From: Pseudomonadota bacterium
GTDB taxonomy: Bacteria > Pseudomonadota > Alphaproteobacteria > Rhodospirillales > Magnetospirillaceae
Length of the DNA: 21,853 bases
Assembly (NCBI GenBank): GCA_023426365.1
Contig: JAFAAW010000078.1
Coordinates: 1-21,853, forward strand
Direction of reading: 5' to 3'
The position numbers and the translations under genes were made by a program. The notes beneath the pieces were generated by a model, which was not told the origin of the DNA, made no database searches, and saw nothing but the letters and a program-made list of their open reading frames with translations. Below, one piece after another: positions 13,994-21,624 of the stretch (within the stretch, counting starts at the first letter, position 1; each line of letters starts with the position of its first letter).

Positions 13994-14122
13994 ATGAGCA
14001 GCAGGGCATTGGGCAGCGGCGGCTGGAAGGACGCCGCGTTCGGCGTCGCCTATCTGGCGGCCGTTGGAATCGTGTTTACCGGCGTGGTCGCCGGCGTTTC
14101 GGTCCTGGTGGCCGGTCACTGA
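13994..14122 (+). CDS. Small membrane protein, 42 residues
   Basis: The short protein MSSRALGSGGWKDAAFGVAY continues into one hydrophobic helix (LAAVGIVFTGVVAGVSVLVAG) and ends in His. GAGGGG lies just upstream of the ATG, a promoter candidate is at 13886-13914, and a strong hairpin follows the stop. These make it a credible single-gene unit. The frame is open upstream to 13913, but the leader hairpin occupies that part. I recognise no family. Its product probably sits in the inner membrane. Confidence 0.65.
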   Translation: MSSRALGSGGWKDAAFGVAYLAAVGIVFTGVVAGVSVLVAGH

Positions 14123-14133
14123 CCTTCGCCGCG

Positions 14134-14165
14134 GCAGGTCCGTGTCGCGCCCCACACGGACCTGC
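14134..14165. terminator. Strong hairpin between convergent genes
   Basis: GCAGGTCCGTGT (14134-14145) and ACACGGACCTGC (14154-14165) form a perfect 12-bp stem with an 8-base loop. It lies between the stop of the 42-residue gene and the stop of the exonuclease gene. No T-tract follows on either strand, so it may act as a weak two-way terminator or protect RNA ends. Confidence 0.5.
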
Positions 14166-14188
14166 GGGCTGGTCGTGGCGAAAGCCGG

Positions 14189-16219
14189 CTACAGGGTAAG
14201 CTGGCGCTGGTGAAGCTGGATGTTGATGTCCAGCTCCTTGACCACCTGGTCCAGGGTGGTGATTCCCCGTTCCTCCAGCATCTCGATCTGACGCAGCAGC
14301 ACGGCGGCGGTGACGATGGCGTCGCCCAGCGCGGTGTGGCGGTCGGTGATCTCGATGCCGAAGCGGTCGCAGATGTTGTCCAGCGAATGGCCGGCCTCGG
14401 CGCCGTCGAGGAAGTTGGACAGCATCATGGTGTCCAGCACCGGGTTGTCGAAACGCACCCCGTATTCCCGTTCCCGCATGCGCAGGAACTTGAGGTCGAA
14501 GGCCGCGTTGTGGGCCACCAGCACGGAATCCGAGGCATAGGCCTTGAATTGCGGCAGCACCACCGCCAGCGGCGGCTTGTCGCGGGCCATGTCGTCGGTG
14601 ATGCCGTGGAAGCGGATGCTTTCCGGCGGGATCGGGCGGCCGGGGTTGACGATGCGGTTGAAGCTCTCGCCCGACAGGATGCGCCCGTTGACCACGCGCA
14701 CGGCGCCGATCTGCACGATCTGGTCGCCCTGGCTGGGTTGCAGGCCGGTGGTCTCGGTGTCGAACACCACGAAGGTCAGCGACCGCAGCGGCTGTTTGCC
14801 GCGCTCGCCGATGTCGCGGGTGTTGTCCAAGAGGCCCAGGTCGTAGAACTCGGGGCGGGTCGGCAGGGTGGGGCGGCTTTGCAGACGCACCTCGACGCCC
14901 TTGCGCATGGGCAGTTGCAGCCACGAGCGGCCCGATCGGTGTTCCTGGCGGATGGCGTCGCCGGCATGGTGGACCAGCACGTCGCGCACGGTCATGCCGC
15001 CCAGCGACGGCAACGGCTTGGACAGCCAGCCCTCCAGCGCCGGCCGGGCGGCGGTGGCGCCGGCCCAGCCCACCTCAAGCCAGCATTCCTCGTCCACGGC
15101 GGTGGCGGCCAGATCGATCTCGGCCAGGCCGAAGCGTTCGGCGATCTGGCGGATCAGCGCCTCGACGGCAAGCGCCAGCGAATGGGAATCGGCGTGCAGC
15201 CACACCGGCAGGCCGGTGACCGATACCTTGACCTCGCCGTCCTCGAAGCGGCGCGCCAAGAGGCCGAAGAAGTCGCCGGAATGCAGGTCGGTCATGGGCC
15301 ACCATTCGCCCAGCGCGCGCTGATAGCCGGCGGTGACGCGCTTGACGGCCCGCTCGATGGTTTCCGCCTCGCGCGCGACGATGGACGGATTGTCGGCGGC
15401 GATGCGCAGGCGCAGCAACGGCTGTTCCAGCTCCTCGGCCACCTCGCGCAGCAGCGCGTCGCGGCGGCCCAGCGCCGCCACCTGCGGCCCCGCATCCACC
15501 ATGGTCACCACATAGCCCGTGGCCTCGCTCTCGGGGCCGCGGATCAGGGTCATGCGCGCCTGCAGCAGCATGCGGCCGTCGGCGGTGCCGGCCAGGAACG
15601 GGGTGCCGCGTCCGGCCATTTCCTCGCGGTGGGTCAGCATTTCCAGCATGTGCACCACCGGGTCGCGCGCCACCGTCTCGAACAGCGAGCGGCCCAGGCC
15701 CAATTGCCCGGCCTCGGCCAGCATGTCCATGGCGACCGAGTTGTACAGCACCACCTGATGGCGCAGGTTGCACACCACCACGCCTTCGTGCAGGTCGTTC
15801 AGGATGGCGGCCAGACGCGAGGAGTTTTCCTCGGCCTTGCGCGTCGCCCCGGCCAGCCCGTCGGCCAGTTCCTTGCGCAGCACGGCGATGCGGGCGGTCA
15901 GGGTGTTCACGGCGTCGGGCAGCGGCGACAAGATGGCGTAGCGCGCGGGGTCAAGCCCCTCGCGGCTGCTGCCATGGGCCATGGCGCGGGTTTCCGCGGC
16001 CATGCGCTTGGCCAGACGCACCACCTGGAAATCGACGATCTTCCAGGCCAGGGCGAACATCACCGTGGCGCCCGCCAGGGCGACCATGGCCAGCGCCCTC
16101 AATTTTTCCTGGTCGATTCCCCCTTGCGACAGGAAATAGGCGGCGGCGCCAATGACAACGACATTTGCGATGAAAGCGGCCAACAGCCAGGGGAATGGCC
16201 CCCGCCATATGTTCGGCAC
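14189..16219 (-). CDS. Membrane-anchored PAS / degenerate histidine-kinase-like / DEDDh 3'-5' exonuclease fusion
   Basis: This encodes a 676-residue protein with an unusual layout. Two membrane helices lie at about 11-31 and 42-63, then a HAMP-like linker to about 130. A PAS-like domain follows at about 136-245 (LNDLHEGVVVCNLRHQVVLYN). The next stretch resembles a histidine-kinase helix box, EELEQPL at 262-268, with Glu where the phosphorylated His would be. A region resembling a decayed ATPase domain runs from about 340 to 440 (HADSHSLALAVEALIRQIA). The C-terminus (about 481-676) is a DnaQ-like exonuclease with all DEDDh residues: D487, E489 (FDTETTG), D575 (NAAFD), H628 and D633 (HTALGDA). 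Databases tend to call such proteins DNA polymerase III epsilon, but it is unlikely to be the replicative proofreader. The GTG start at 16219 has GAGGAG upstream. The signal and nucleic-acid target are unknown. Confidence 0.85.
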   Translation of the reverse strand: MPNIWRGPFPWLLAAFIANVVVIGAAAYFLSQGGIDQEKLRALAMVALAGATVMFALAWKIVDFQVVRLAKRMAAETRAMAHGSSREGLDPARYAILSPLPDAVNTLTARIAVLRKELADGLAGATRKAEENSSRLAAILNDLHEGVVVCNLRHQVVLYNSVAMDMLAEAGQLGLGRSLFETVARDPVVHMLEMLTHREEMAGRGTPFLAGTADGRMLLQARMTLIRGPESEATGYVVTMVDAGPQVAALGRRDALLREVAEELEQPLLRLRIAADNPSIVAREAETIERAVKRVTAGYQRALGEWWPMTDLHSGDFFGLLARRFEDGEVKVSVTGLPVWLHADSHSLALAVEALIRQIAERFGLAEIDLAATAVDEECWLEVGWAGATAARPALEGWLSKPLPSLGGMTVRDVLVHHAGDAIRQEHRSGRSWLQLPMRKGVEVRLQSRPTLPTRPEFYDLGLLDNTRDIGERGKQPLRSLTFVVFDTETTGLQPSQGDQIVQIGAVRVVNGRILSGESFNRIVNPGRPIPPESIRFHGITDDMARDKPPLAVVLPQFKAYASDSVLVAHNAAFDLKFLRMREREYGVRFDNPVLDTMMLSNFLDGAEAGHSLDNICDRFGIEITDRHTALGDAIVTAAVLLRQIEMLEERGITTLDQVVKELDINIQLHQRQLTL

Positions 16220-16404
16220 GGATCGTCTCCTCGGACCTGTTTATTATGTTTGTTATAGTTCTTATGGTTTTTCATTGTTTTAGCACGTCACGGACGGACG
16301 GCAACCGCAAGTTCGCGCCGCCGGCAACCGGGACGGCGAAAACCCGCACGCGCATCATGCATTAACGCCGCAGGGGCGCACAAGGGGCCGAGGAATGGCC
16401 GAAA

Positions 16405-16599
16405 TCAGGCATCCAGTCCGTAATAGCTGGAAATCAGCTCGAGCGCGGCGGCAACCGAGGCCCCGCCGTAATAGCTGCTGAGCAGGAGGCGCGGCTCGAC
16501 GCCCAGCGCCCGGCAGGAACGGCCGTGACGGTTCATCAGCCGTGCATCGATATCGGCGGCCCACAGGGTAAAGCCGGAATCGAACAGCGGGTACGACAT
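16405..16599 (-). CDS. Hypothetical protein, 64 residues, with a repeated SSYYG motif
   Basis: The ATG at 16599 follows CGGAG by 9 bases and opens a 64-residue frame starting MSYPLFDSGFTLWAADIDAR. The C-terminal half holds two copies of a short unit, LLSSYYGG and LISSYYGL, 16 residues apart, each also visible as a repeated DNA string. It is probably soluble. I do not recognise a family. The frame extends upstream to 16659 without a better start. It stands alone between the exonuclease gene, which lies upstream on the same strand, and the divergent STAS gene. Confidence 0.6.
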   Translation of the reverse strand: MSYPLFDSGFTLWAADIDARLMNRHGRSCRALGVEPRLLLSSYYGGASVAAALELISSYYGLDA

Positions 16600-16873
16600 C
16601 TTCTGATACTCCGGATTTCCCCGCGCGTGCGGCGGGATGGTCGCACGATGCGCCCGCATTTCGGCGCCAAGCGGGCGCGATTTTGGCGAAACGGCGGCAT
16701 CGAAGCTGTTGGGATGCGCCGGAAGGTCACGCCCGGCGGTGCGGTGGCGCCTGTCGCGCGGCCAGGAGGCAAGTCTTTGACACTAATGTGAAAATGTCGG
16801 GCGCCGTCTGGAATGCGGGCGCCGCCTTCTGCTATGGGAATGGGCGCACAACCGCAGGCCCGGAGGGATGCCC

Positions 16874-17194
16874 ATGCTCGCCGATTTCGAACACGGTGCC
16901 GATGCTGGCGTGGTCAGCCTGAGCGGCCGGCTGACATTCGCCGAGAACGGCGCCTTCCGCCGTGTGGTGGAGGGGCTGGAACACGCGCGCGGCGACGAGG
17001 TGGTGCTGGATCTGGCCGGGGTGGAATTCATCGATTCCGCCGGCATGGGCCTGTTGCTGGTCACCCGCGACGTGATGGCGGCGCGCGGCGGGCGGGTGCG
17101 GTTGCGCAACGCGGCCGGCCAGGTGGCGCGCATGCTGCGCCTGGCCAAGTTCGGCGACTTCTTTGTTCTGGATTTCGACTGCGCACAGGTTTAA
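16874..17194 (+). CDS. STAS-domain protein (anti-sigma factor antagonist-like)
   Basis: This encodes a 106-residue single STAS domain of the SpoIIAA/RsbV type. Such proteins bind partner kinases or anti-sigma factors and are switched by phosphorylation. The strand-helix pattern is clear: GVVSLSGRLTFAENGAFRRVV, then EVVLDLAGVEFIDSAGMGLLLV, with the phosphorylated-serine motif DSAGMG intact, then GGRVRLRNAAGQVARMLRLAKFG. The ATG at 16874 is preferred because GGAGGG ends 6 bases before it; the ATG at 16868 directly abuts that site. No RsbW-type kinase or PP2C phosphatase is in the window. The chemoreceptor gene follows on the same strand after 85 bp but seems to have its own promoter. Confidence 0.88.
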   Translation: MLADFEHGADAGVVSLSGRLTFAENGAFRRVVEGLEHARGDEVVLDLAGVEFIDSAGMGLLLVTRDVMAARGGRVRLRNAAGQVARMLRLAKFGDFFVLDFDCAQV

Positions 17195-17210
17195 CCGAAC
17201 CTTAAGGCCG

Positions 17211-17244
17211 CTGTCACATGGCTGTCATGGGGCGCTTCTATAGT
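17211..17244 (+). promoter_or_regulatory. Pho box with correctly spaced -10 upstream of the chemoreceptor gene
   Basis: CTGTCAC (17211-17217), 4 bases, and CTGTCAT (17222-17228) reproduce the two 7-bp direct repeats of a PhoB-binding Pho box at the standard 11-bp period. After 10 more bases comes TATAGT (17239-17244), a good -10. In Pho promoters the box stands in for the -35 at about this distance. The start would be near 17251, about 29 bases before the GTG of the chemoreceptor gene. The 4-base linker ATGG is less AT-rich than usual. Confidence 0.6.
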
Positions 17245-17279
17245 CGGCGCGCGCTTGTTCAGCTACCGAAGGCCCCCAG

Positions 17280-19373
17280 GTGAGAGACGACGCCGCCACC
17301 CTTGACCAGGTGATGGGTTCCGCCCCCGCCGCGGTCGCCCCCATTGCCGCCTTCACCGCCCTGTCGCCGCTGCGGCACCGTCTGGCCGCGCTGTGGCGCG
17401 CGGGCGAGATACCGTTGCTCGCCGACATGCCCATCGGCCGCCGTTTCGGCGTGCTGGTGGCGTTGGCGCTGGTGGGGGCGGTCAGCTTCGGCGCCGCCTA
17501 TCATCTGGCGGAACGGCGGATCGACGCCATGCTGGTCACCCAGGACGGCTATCGCCGCCTGAACGATCTGGCCGGCGATGTGCGCGCCAAGGCCGCCGCC
17601 CTGCAAAACCACGAGGAACAGTTCCTGCGCGAGCGCCAGCCCGAGCGCGCCCAGGCCTTCCGCCAGGATGCCGCCTTCGTCGCCCAAAGCCTTGCCGCCA
17701 TGCGCGCCCTGCCCGAGGCGGCGGCGGTATCCTCCCAGATCGCGGCACTGAGCGCGGATTTCGACGCCGCCGCCATCCGGTTCGACGCGGTCGCCTCGCA
17801 TCTGGAAACGCTGGGCCTGACCGAGGGCATGGGCTTGCGGGGGCGTCTTGCGGCGTCGGTCAAGGCGGTCGAGGACGAGCTGCGCATGTGGCCCAATGCC
17901 GGGCCGCTGCTGCCCGAAATGCTGAAGATGCGCCAGGCTGAAAAGAACTTCATGCTCTACGGCGGCGAAACCTATCTGAACCAGCATCGCCAGCACGCCA
18001 GCCAGTTCGATTTCGCGCTCGACGCCTCCAGCCTGCCGCCCTCGACGCGCGACGAGTTTCGCGCGCTGCTGTCCGTCTATGGTGCCGACATGCAGGCCTT
18101 TGCCGCCGGCACCATGGCGCTGGATGCCGAGGTGGCGGGGCTTCGCAGGCAATTCCAGGCCATGCAGCCGAGCCTGGCCCACGTGTTCGCCTTTGCCCGC
18201 GACGGCATGACCTCGGCCATCGCCCAGCAAGAGGCGGTGCGCGCCCGGACCTCGCGCCTGCTGGCCGCCTTTGGCGTGATGGCGGTGGCCTCGTTCTTCG
18301 CCGCCGTCCTGATCCTGGCCCGCTCGGTCACCCAGCCGGTACGCATGATCGAGAACGCCATGGAACGGCTGGCCGCCGGCGATCACGGCGTGGTGGTGCC
18401 CGGCATCGACCGCCGCGACGAGATCGGCGACATGGCCAAGGCGGTGGCGGTGTTCAAGGACAACGCCATCGCCATGGTGCGCCTGCAGCAGGAACAGGAC
18501 GCCATCCGCGCCGAGGCGGAAACCGCCAGCCGACAGCGGGTGCTGGCCCTGGCCGATCATTTCGAGCGGGCGGTGAAATCGGTGGCCGACATGGTCGATG
18601 CCAACGCCCAGGCGATCATCGCCACCGCCGAGGGCATGGCCCGGCATGAGGGCAGCGGCGAGAACCGCTCGCTGTCGGTAGCCGAAGCGGCCGAGCAGGC
18701 CCGCGCCAACGTGGCCGCCGTGGCCGATGCCGCCGGCGAGCTGGCGGCCAGCGTGGGCGACATCACCCTGCTGGTGGCCGACACCTCGCGGGTCGTCCGC
18801 CAGGCGGTGGCGGAGCTGGACCGCACCAATGCCCGCGTGCGCGGCCTGTCGGAGGTGGCGGGCAACATCGACCGGGTGGTCAACCTGATCGGCGATATCG
18901 CCGCCCGCACCAACATGCTGTCGCTGAACGCCACCATCGAGGCGCAACGCGCCGGCGAGGCCGGCAAGGGCTTTGCCGTGGTGGCGGGCGAGGTCAAGCA
19001 TCTGGCGCAGCAGACCGCCCAATCGACCCGCGAGATTGCCGAGCAGGTGGCCGCCATCCAGGCCGCCACCGCCGATACCGTGGCCGCCATCGCCGATGTG
19101 GGGGGCGCCGTGCGGCGGATGGACGACATCGCCGCCCAGGTGGCAGCCGCCGTGACCCGCCAGTCCGAGGTCACCGCCAAGATCAATCGCTGCGTCGAGC
19201 AGGTGGGCATCGATAGTGGCGGCGTCACCGATGGCGTGGTCGCCGTCACCCAGTCGGCCGCCCGCTATTGCGGCGCGGCGGTGCGGGTGATGTGGGCCGC
19301 CGACGATCTGGCCGGCCCCACCGCCGATCTGAAGGCCGAGGTGGACGGCTTCCTGCGCACCATCCGGGCATAG
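17280..19373 (+). CDS. Methyl-accepting chemotaxis protein with HBM-type sensor domain
   Basis: This encodes a 697-residue transmembrane chemoreceptor. A cytoplasmic N-terminal stretch of about 54 residues, longer than usual, precedes membrane helix 1 (about 56-75). The periplasmic region of about 250 residues is all-helical and includes MRQAEKNFMLYGGETYLNQH, typical of helical bimodular (HBM) sensor domains, which bind organic acids in studied cases. Helix 2 is near 327-347, then HAMP (VTQPVRMIENAMERLAAGD). The signalling hairpin has its tip at about 538-580 (IGDIAARTNMLSLNATIEA, then QRAGEAGKGFAVVAGEVKHLAQQT), where it would contact CheW and CheA. No CheR-docking pentapeptide ends the chain. 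The start is a GTG at 17280 with AAGG 7 bases upstream; an in-frame ATG lies further in. The upstream Pho box suggests induction by phosphate starvation. The ligand is unknown. Confidence 0.92.
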   Translation: MRDDAATLDQVMGSAPAAVAPIAAFTALSPLRHRLAALWRAGEIPLLADMPIGRRFGVLVALALVGAVSFGAAYHLAERRIDAMLVTQDGYRRLNDLAGDVRAKAAALQNHEEQFLRERQPERAQAFRQDAAFVAQSLAAMRALPEAAAVSSQIAALSADFDAAAIRFDAVASHLETLGLTEGMGLRGRLAASVKAVEDELRMWPNAGPLLPEMLKMRQAEKNFMLYGGETYLNQHRQHASQFDFALDASSLPPSTRDEFRALLSVYGADMQAFAAGTMALDAEVAGLRRQFQAMQPSLAHVFAFARDGMTSAIAQQEAVRARTSRLLAAFGVMAVASFFAAVLILARSVTQPVRMIENAMERLAAGDHGVVVPGIDRRDEIGDMAKAVAVFKDNAIAMVRLQQEQDAIRAEAETASRQRVLALADHFERAVKSVADMVDANAQAIIATAEGMARHEGSGENRSLSVAEAAEQARANVAAVADAAGELAASVGDITLLVADTSRVVRQAVAELDRTNARVRGLSEVAGNIDRVVNLIGDIAARTNMLSLNATIEAQRAGEAGKGFAVVAGEVKHLAQQTAQSTREIAEQVAAIQAATADTVAAIADVGGAVRRMDDIAAQVAAAVTRQSEVTAKINRCVEQVGIDSGGVTDGVVAVTQSAARYCGAAVRVMWAADDLAGPTADLKAEVDGFLRTIRA

Positions 19374-19387
19374 GGTGCGCGCCGAAT

Positions 19388-19416
19388 TTGCGTCAGCGGG
19401 CGATGGCCGCTATATC
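19388..19416 (+). promoter_or_regulatory. Candidate sigma-70 promoter for the SRPBCC gene
   Basis: TTGCGT (19388-19393) and TATATC (19411-19416) are 17 bases apart, right after the chemoreceptor stop. The start near 19423 would leave a leader of about 26 bases. Confidence 0.4.
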
Positions 19417-19448
19417 CCTGCACCGATCGACAGAGGGGGGACGGGGTG

Positions 19449-19895
19449 ATGGGTGAATACAGGATCGCGACGGAAATCCATATGGACGCGTCCCGCGAGC
19501 TCGTCTGGCAGGTGTTGACGGATTTCGCCCGCTATGGGGAGTGGAATCCCTTTATCCCCTGGGCCGAGGGCACGGCCCGGGAAGGGGAGAGGATCAGGAT
19601 CAAGGTGCAGCCCGCCGGCAAGGGCGGGATGGTCTTTCGCCCCAGGGTGCTGCGATGCGCCGAGGCGCGCGAATTGCGGTGGCTGGGGCATCTGGGGGTT
19701 CCCGGGCTTTTCGACGGCGAGCACGGCTTCGAGCTGGAGGATGGGCCGGACGGGGGCTGCCGGCTGCGCCACACCGAGCTGTTTCGGGGGCTGCTGGTCC
19801 CGCTGTTCCGCAAGGGCCTGGAGGGGGAAACCACACAGGGATTCCACGCCATGAACGCGGCCCTCAAGATGCGGGCCGAGAACGGGCACGCATAG
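19449..19895 (+). CDS. SRPBCC-domain protein
   Basis: This encodes a 148-residue single-domain protein of the START/Bet v1-like (SRPBCC) fold, which has a deep hydrophobic pocket for small ligands. Family marks are the opening strand and helix IATEIHMDASRELVWQVLTDFARYGEWNPFI, the middle strands ending in FDGEHGFELEDGPDGGCRLRHTELFRG, and the long C-terminal helix TTQGFHAMNAALKMRAE. The ATG at 19449 has a G-rich ribosome-binding stretch upstream; a GTG directly before it would add one residue. The ligand and role are unknown. mobB follows after 71 bp on the same strand. Confidence 0.85.
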   Translation: MGEYRIATEIHMDASRELVWQVLTDFARYGEWNPFIPWAEGTAREGERIRIKVQPAGKGGMVFRPRVLRCAEARELRWLGHLGVPGLFDGEHGFELEDGPDGGCRLRHTELFRGLLVPLFRKGLEGETTQGFHAMNAALKMRAENGHA

Positions 19896-19966
19896 TGCGC
19901 CGGTCGCCGTCGCGCGGGGGCCTCGCCATGGTTGCATCGCTGAGGCGTCCCGGCCTAGGCTGCGGC

Positions 19967-20467
19967 ATGAGAATTTTCGGCATCGCCGGCTGGAGCGGCA
20001 GCGGCAAGACCACATTGATGGTGCGTTTGGTCCCGGCCCTGGTTCGCCAGGGCGTCCTGGTGGCGACCATGAAGCACACCCACCACAATCCGGCGCTGGG
20101 CGACGATGAAAGCCGCGCCTTGTTTGGCGCCGGCGCCCATCAGGTGCTGTCGGCGTCGCCCGAGCGCTTTGCCCTCATGCGCGAGCTGCCGGCCGAGCAG
20201 GAACCGGACCTGGCCGCCATGGCGGCACAGGTGGGCGACGTGGACCTGCTGCTGGTGGAGGGCTTCAAGTTCGCTGCCCACCCGAAGCTGGAAGTCTGGG
20301 ACCCGGCCCTGGGCAAACCCATGCTGGCGCCGGACCAGCCCTCGGTGGTGGCCATCGCCTCGGCGGTGCCGTGCGCCCCCCATGGCCGCCCGTTGTTCAG
20401 CCGCGACGATGTGGACGGCATCGCCGCCTTCATCCTGGATCATTGCCGCGCCCGGCCTTCCTTCTGA
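19967..20467 (+). CDS. mobB: Molybdopterin-guanine dinucleotide biosynthesis protein MobB
   Basis: MobB is a GTP-binding accessory protein that helps MobA attach GMP to molybdopterin, forming the cofactor of DMSO-reductase-type enzymes such as nitrate reductase and formate dehydrogenase. The 166-residue protein starts MRIFGIAGWSGSGKTTLMVR, with the P-loop at residues 8-16. It continues with the family segment VATMKHTHHNPALGDDESRALFGAGAHQVL and the block VDLLLVEGFKFAAHPKLEVWD, which includes the E-G-F-K motif. The start at 19967 matches the family N-terminus; an in-frame ATG at 19928 would add 13 residues and has a G-rich site upstream. No mobA or moa genes are in the window. Confidence 0.93.
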   Translation: MRIFGIAGWSGSGKTTLMVRLVPALVRQGVLVATMKHTHHNPALGDDESRALFGAGAHQVLSASPERFALMRELPAEQEPDLAAMAAQVGDVDLLLVEGFKFAAHPKLEVWDPALGKPMLAPDQPSVVAIASAVPCAPHGRPLFSRDDVDGIAAFILDHCRARPSF

Positions 20468-20494
20468 GGGGCCGGGGTATTCGGCGCGGCTTTC

Positions 20495-20530
20495 GAAAAA
20501 TAGGGGCGGCGTGCTCTTGCGCGCCGCCCC
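20495..20530 (-). terminator. Intrinsic terminator of the small minus-strand gene
   Basis: Read on the minus strand, a 9-bp GC stem (20530-20522 with 20511-20503) and 10-base loop are followed by TATTTTT (20502-20496). It lies 10 bp after the stop at 20540. It may also slow transcription coming from mobB on the other strand. Confidence 0.75.
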
Positions 20531-20539
20531 GCACGTTTT

Positions 20540-20743
20540 CTACGCACGCTTGAAGTAGCGCGTATCGGCTAGCGTCGGAAGTGAAATTGTCAAGGTTTCG
20601 CGATCGTTTCCTTCCTTGATCAAGTTCGCATGCGTCGGCTCGGCCGGAAATTCAAATATTTTTGACACAATCCAGACCGTGCTCTGGTTGTTTCCGGTCT
20701 TTACAAATCTATCGCCAATTTGAATAGCGATCTTGCGGGCCAT
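20540..20743 (-). CDS. Hypothetical protein, 67 residues, low GC
   Basis: The protein begins MARKIAIQIGDRFVKTGNNQ and is mostly beta-strand-like (STVWIVSKIFEF, then THANLIKEGNDRETLTISLPTL), ending DTRYFKRA. The layout suggests a small SH3-like or barrel fold. I recall similar short uncharacterised proteins in alphaproteobacteria, but give no name. The ATG at 20743 has GGAGGA 7 bases upstream; the frame is open five codons further. The gene is near 50% GC with A/T-ending codons, clearly unlike its neighbours, which suggests later acquisition or weak selection on codons. It has its own terminator. Confidence 0.8.
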   Translation of the reverse strand: MARKIAIQIGDRFVKTGNNQSTVWIVSKIFEFPAEPTHANLIKEGNDRETLTISLPTLADTRYFKRA

Positions 20744-20831
20744 GGCGGGGTCCTCCAAGGAAGTTTTGATTTTTAATATTTGAAATGATGAAATAAATAG
20801 TTAGCGCCATGCCTGCGGTTCGTGAGGCCGT

Positions 20832-20852
20832 TCGCAATTTCCTATATTGCGA
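20832..20852. promoter_or_regulatory. Inverted repeat TCGCAAT-N7-ATTGCGA overlapping a -10-like TATATT
   Basis: Perfect 7-bp arms flank a 7-base centre, and the right half overlaps TATATT (20843-20848) facing the response regulator gene. A weak -35 (TCGTGA, 20820-20825) is 17 bases upstream. A bound dimer here would block the promoter. Confidence 0.4.
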
Positions 20853-20927
20853 GCATTGGGCGAGTGTGATTTAAAGTTGGCTGGGGGCAGAGGGAGACCA
20901 TTGGTCCGTTCAACGGGGGTGCTGGGA

Positions 20928-21563
20928 ATGAAGGTCCTGCTCGCCGATGACCACGCCCTGTTTCGCGAGGGCGTTCGGCTTGTTCTTGAAAGTCTGGTCG
21001 AAGGCCCGCTGGAAGTGGTCGAGGCATCCGATTACATCCAGGCATTGGCCGCCATCCGCGCCGATGCCTCGGTGGATGTCGGCCTGGTCGATCTCAACAT
21101 GCCCGGCATGGACGGGTTTTCCGGCATCGAGGCGCTGAAGCGCGCATCGCCCAATCTGCATCTGGTCGTGGTTTCCGCCTCGGAACAGCCCAGCGACGTG
21201 CGTCGCGCACTGGATTCGGGCGCGCACGGCTACATCACCAAATCCTCGCCCAGCGCCGCCATGCTCGAGGCCATTCGGCTGGTTCTGGGCGGCGAGACCT
21301 TCATCAGCCCCGGCCTGGACGTGCCCGACGGGCTTGGCGGCGGCGCGAACGACAGCGACGCCGAGGCGGTGCGCCAGTCGCTGACCCCGCGCCAGCGCGA
21401 CGTGCTGGCCATGCTGCGCCAGGGCAAGAGCAACAAGGAAATCGCCCGCGACCTGGATCTGGCGGAAATCACCGTCAAGCTTCACGTCACGGCCATTCTG
21501 CGCGCGCTCGGGGTGGAGAACCGCACCCAGGCCGCCATCATGGCGTCGAAGATCGGCCTCTAA
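20928..21563 (+). CDS. NarL/FixJ-type response regulator (REC + LuxR HTH)
   Basis: This encodes a 211-residue two-component regulator. The receiver domain has the acidic pair D7/D8 (ADDHALFREG), the phosphorylated aspartate D55 (GLVDLNMPGMDG) and the switch lysine K105 (GYITKSS). The LuxR-type helix-turn-helix covers about 148-211 (LTPRQRDVLAMLRQGKSNKE, then IARDLDLAEITVKLHVTAILRALGV). All catalytic residues are intact. No histidine kinase is adjacent in the window, so its partner is elsewhere. The ATG at 20928 starts the conserved domain. A TTG at 20901 with AGGGAG upstream would add nine residues and cannot be excluded. A clear terminator follows. Confidence 0.93.
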   Translation: MKVLLADDHALFREGVRLVLESLVEGPLEVVEASDYIQALAAIRADASVDVGLVDLNMPGMDGFSGIEALKRASPNLHLVVVSASEQPSDVRRALDSGAHGYITKSSPSAAMLEAIRLVLGGETFISPGLDVPDGLGGGANDSDAEAVRQSLTPRQRDVLAMLRQGKSNKEIARDLDLAEITVKLHVTAILRALGVENRTQAAIMASKIGL

Positions 21564-21624
21564 GGCGCCCCTAGGTCCGCCCGCGCGCCCAGCGGCGCGC
21601 ATCCCGGCGCTGCGTTCGAGATCA

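Noticed and set aside
16777..16782. Perfect TTGACA upstream of the STAS gene as its -35
   Set aside because: At 16-18 bases downstream there is only GC-rich sequence with no -10-like hexamer.
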